From the NCBI GenBank assembly GCA_902478395.1, contig CABSKZ010000044.1, positions 1 to 13,683 of the forward strand: 13,683 nucleotides of DNA. Reading direction: 5' to 3'. The notes beneath the pieces are model-generated. The model was not told where the DNA came from and searched no databases. It saw nothing but the letters and a program-made list of their open reading frames with translations. The stretch is from an uncultured Eubacteriales bacterium. Its GTDB lineage: Bacteria; Bacillota; Clostridia; UBA1381; UBA9506. The position numbers and the translations under genes are program-made. Below are positions 13,507 through 13,683 of the stretch, piece after piece. Each line of letters begins with the position of its first letter. Position 1 is the stretch's first letter.

Positions 13507-13683
13507 TTATCCACGAAAGACATTTCCGTTATGCCATCGTATAGCAATAATGGAAGGTCTAAGTTGGGCAGATGGTAATCTGATTTTTTGTCCTGCATAT
13601 TTACTATAATATTCTGATGTCAGATATCGGCTGATACAAATTTTAAATTCATCATTTATTGTAATTAATCCTGCATCAAAACG
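13507..13683 (-). CDS. HNH endonuclease, C-terminal fragment (cut by window end)
   Basis: Reading the minus strand inward from the window end gives an uninterrupted 58-codon frame closed by TAA at 13507-13509. The residues FDAGLITINDEFKICIS, then YAGQKIRLP, then AIRWHNGNVFRG, match the end of the HNH_2-type endonuclease domain found in restriction-like proteins. There FD-x-GL, a GK-x-I-x-LP motif and a terminal WH-x3-VF are typical. The catalytic His-Asn-His core and the start lie outside the window. Such proteins cut DNA in restriction, phage-defence or mobile contexts, but the neighbours needed to tell are missing. It converges on hcp, separated by a terminator. Confidence 0.75.
   Translation of the reverse strand, partial: RFDAGLITINDEFKICISRYLTSEYYSKYAGQKIRLPSAQLRPSIIAIRWHNGNVFRG

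Overview
The window looks like the chromosome of an anaerobic, low-to-mid GC Gram-positive bacterium of the class Clostridia, possibly the Oscillospirales/Ruminococcaceae side. This is inferred from strong GGAGG ribosome binding sites, sigma-A type promoters, LytR-CpsA-Psr (LCP) wall enzymes, an S-layer-homology (SLH) surface protein and an anaerobe-type hybrid-cluster protein. No rRNA, tRNA, CRISPR array or intact mobile element is visible.

Layout from left to right. (1) 1-147 is an edge fragment with no assignable gene. (2) 148-2086 is a two-gene drug-efflux operon, a MarR-family repressor followed by an overlapping MATE exporter. It has a near-consensus promoter and a GTTAG-containing inverted repeat over the predicted start site, and resembles mepR-mepA. 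(3) 2087-4347 holds a leader region with competing hairpins and short direct repeats. It precedes two tandem paralogous LCP enzymes and a strong bidirectional terminator. (4) 4553-10849 is a second surface operon. It contains a secreted heparinase II/III-type polysaccharide lyase with an inserted DNRLRE/CBM96-like module, and a 1028-residue SLH-anchored protein with two probable jelly-roll modules, four Ig-like modules and a discoidin-like module. A GAAA-loop terminator closes it. (5) 10850-11634 is a long gap with only weak ORFs. (6) 11635-13206 encodes a complete hybrid-cluster protein (Hcp) that probably starts at TTG. (7) A terminator follows, and then the C-terminal 58 residues of an HNH endonuclease on the minus strand, cut by the window end.

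How the genes may work together. LCP enzymes attach glycopolymers to peptidoglycan, SLH domains bind such secondary wall polymers, and heparinase-type lyases cleave uronate-containing polysaccharides. The LCP pair and the lyase/SLH pair could therefore form one cell-surface polysaccharide module. The two operons share an identical 12-base promoter segment (ATACGGTATAAT), which fits co-expression. This link is inferred and not shown by homology alone. The efflux operon, Hcp and the HNH fragment look unrelated to it.
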